Source of the DNA: Pseudoalteromonas sp. XI10
GTDB lineage: Bacteria; Pseudomonadota; Gammaproteobacteria; Enterobacterales; Alteromonadaceae
Reading direction: 5' to 3'
Length of the DNA: 64,000 nucleotides
Assembly (NCBI RefSeq): GCF_001469895.1
Contig: NZ_LOPY01000052.1
Span: 62,001-126,000, forward strand
In this document: in pieces, positions 63,243 to 64,000 of the stretch
Position numbering within the stretch: the stretch's first letter is position 1
Layout: every line of letters starts with the position of its first letter
Translations under genes and position numbers: made by a program
Notes under the pieces: model-generated
Told to the model about the DNA's origin: nothing
The model's input: the letters and a program-made list of their open reading frames with translations, nothing else
Database searches by the model: none

Positions 63243-63481
63243 CTGCTTAAAGTAATTCTAAGTTATCACCACAAGTGCAGAGTGAAAGTCACTAAGGAAC
63301 TGTAAGGCAGAACGGAATAAAATTGAAAATAGGCTAGGTAGCTTAGGTAAGGTTAAACCTTTGGAATTCGTATATTTAATATATATGTGATGCAACATGG
63401 CTTTAGCAAAGAGCGAGAATAAAAAAGTATAAATTTACAACTTACGCATTTGATGTGAACCCTCCAATAAAAGGTGTAATC
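63243..63481. other. gap before the Gp2-like gene
   Basis: A 239-base AT-rich stretch. It probably contains the promoter of the Gp2-like gene. I see no stable hairpin or small ORF in it. Confidence 0.3.
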
Positions 63482-64000
63482 ATGCGTAATTTAAAAACTC
63501 TAAAGTCAATAGTAAATCCTTTTGATGAAAAATATGAAGTAGTTGAAAGTTACTTCAACTCAATCAAGAAGCGTCTCTCTGATGCGCAAGCATATAACCC
63601 TAGGCTTTCTGTCGTCAGGTTTGATATTCATTATCCTAACAATAATTCAGTTCAGCCAAGTGATCGCGATATTAGACGCTTTATTAACTCCCTAGCAGCT
63701 CAATTGAAGTGTAGTTACTCATTTAAGCAACATGGAAAAAAACAATATCTAGAATACATTTGGGTCAAAGAATTTGGTAAACAGAGCAATAAATTTCACT
63801 ACCACTTTTGCTTGTTATTGAACAAAGATGACTTTGGATTTGTTGGTAGTACTGAGCCAAATACAGGTAAAAAGACGCTAGCCTATTTAATTTGCGAGGC
63901 ATGGGCACGTACTTTAGGGGTTGATAGAAAAATAGCAAAGGGAGGCATCTATTTAGGTAGGAGGCCTATACACTGGTTATCAAAGAAGCAACCTGACTAT
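63482..64000 (+). CDS. inovirus Gp2/YagK-YfjJ domain protein, partial
   Basis: An open frame of 173 codons that runs off the window end without a stop, starting with ATG after AAGGTG. Readable pieces include RLSVVRFDIHYP, DRDIRRFINSLAAQLKCSY, YLEYIWVKEFG..FHYHFCLLLNKDDFG and ICEAWARTLGV. These match the YagK/YfjJ C-terminal domain (inovirus Gp2 family), which occurs in P4-like satellites, cryptic prophages and filamentous phages and resembles replication initiators. The C-terminal part is missing because the window stops. Confidence 0.7.
   Translation, partial: MRNLKTLKSIVNPFDEKYEVVESYFNSIKKRLSDAQAYNPRLSVVRFDIHYPNNNSVQPSDRDIRRFINSLAAQLKCSYSFKQHGKKQYLEYIWVKEFGKQSNKFHYHFCLLLNKDDFGFVGSTEPNTGKKTLAYLICEAWARTLGVDRKIAKGGIYLGRRPIHWLSKKQPDY

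Larger units (their letters stand above)
60176..64000. mobile_element. left end of an integrative element, continues past the window
   Basis: A P4-type integrase next to an interrupted 5-prime gene end, an RHH regulator, an unknown gene and an inovirus Gp2/YagK-like gene. The crossover is likely within 60160-60184. Cargo and the right end are not in view. Codon use and AT content of the genes after the integrase seem higher in AT than the chromosomal genes before them, which fits acquisition. Confidence 0.6.

Overview
The window looks like a chromosome segment of a marine gammaproteobacterium of the order Alteromonadales, most probably Pseudoalteromonas. This rests on the moderately AT-rich DNA, the TonB-dependent carbohydrate receptor of the type common in that group, lipoprotein polysaccharide hydrolases, the GEMM riboswitch/GbpA-like pair and the general gene content. 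The genus is an inference; no rRNA gene is present to confirm it. I see no tRNA, rRNA or CRISPR array.

Region 1 (1-3100): two DUF4019 paralogues, a response-regulator diguanylate cyclase and a coiled-coil protein, with short tandem heptamer repeats. Region 2 (3100-23300): an arabinan/L-arabinoside utilisation locus. It holds four GH43 enzymes (one a 1139-residue lipoprotein with two LamG-like domains), a GH127/GH146-type beta-L-arabinofuranosidase, a TonB-dependent receptor, an MFS (GPH) and an SSS sugar symporter, a FadR-type GntR regulator, an SDR dehydrogenase, a TauE/SafE permease and an SMP-30 lactonase. The layout suggests uptake of oligosaccharide across the outer membrane, periplasmic trimming, symport, and oxidation of the sugar to lactone and aldonate. 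A palindrome close to TAATACAATATTA recurs before most transcription units and is a candidate operator for the GntR protein.

Region 3 (23300-36500): a LysR/pirin/DoxX group and a putative lysozyme inhibitor, then a minus-strand iron/heme locus. The latter has a FecI sigma factor, FecR, an STN-type TonB receptor, two heme-oxygenase/YbaN pairs and a PepSY-DUF2271-DUF4198 operon, with Fur-like boxes at the unit boundaries. A porin and a MarR regulator follow. Region 4 (36500-60100): mostly housekeeping and accessory chromosomal genes. These include a mutarotase, two PH-domain membrane proteins, a MA-type peptidase/propeller/barrel protein, a TPR transglutaminase-like lipoprotein, a PQ-loop protein, a GspF-like plus pilin pair, a large zinc protease, an RND efflux pair, a c-di-GMP riboswitch with a truncated GbpA-like protein, oligopeptidase B, Dps, a lipase-like hydrolase and YaeQ.

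Region 5 (about 60160-64000, continuing past the end): the left end of an integrative element. A P4-type integrase lies just downstream of an interrupted gene start that reads MAIQWFPG, the typical N-terminus of the ribosome-assembly GTPase YlqF/RbgA. The element also carries a ribbon-helix-helix regulator, a large unknown protein and an inovirus Gp2/YagK-like protein cut by the window edge. All assignments come from reading the sequence; no database search was run.
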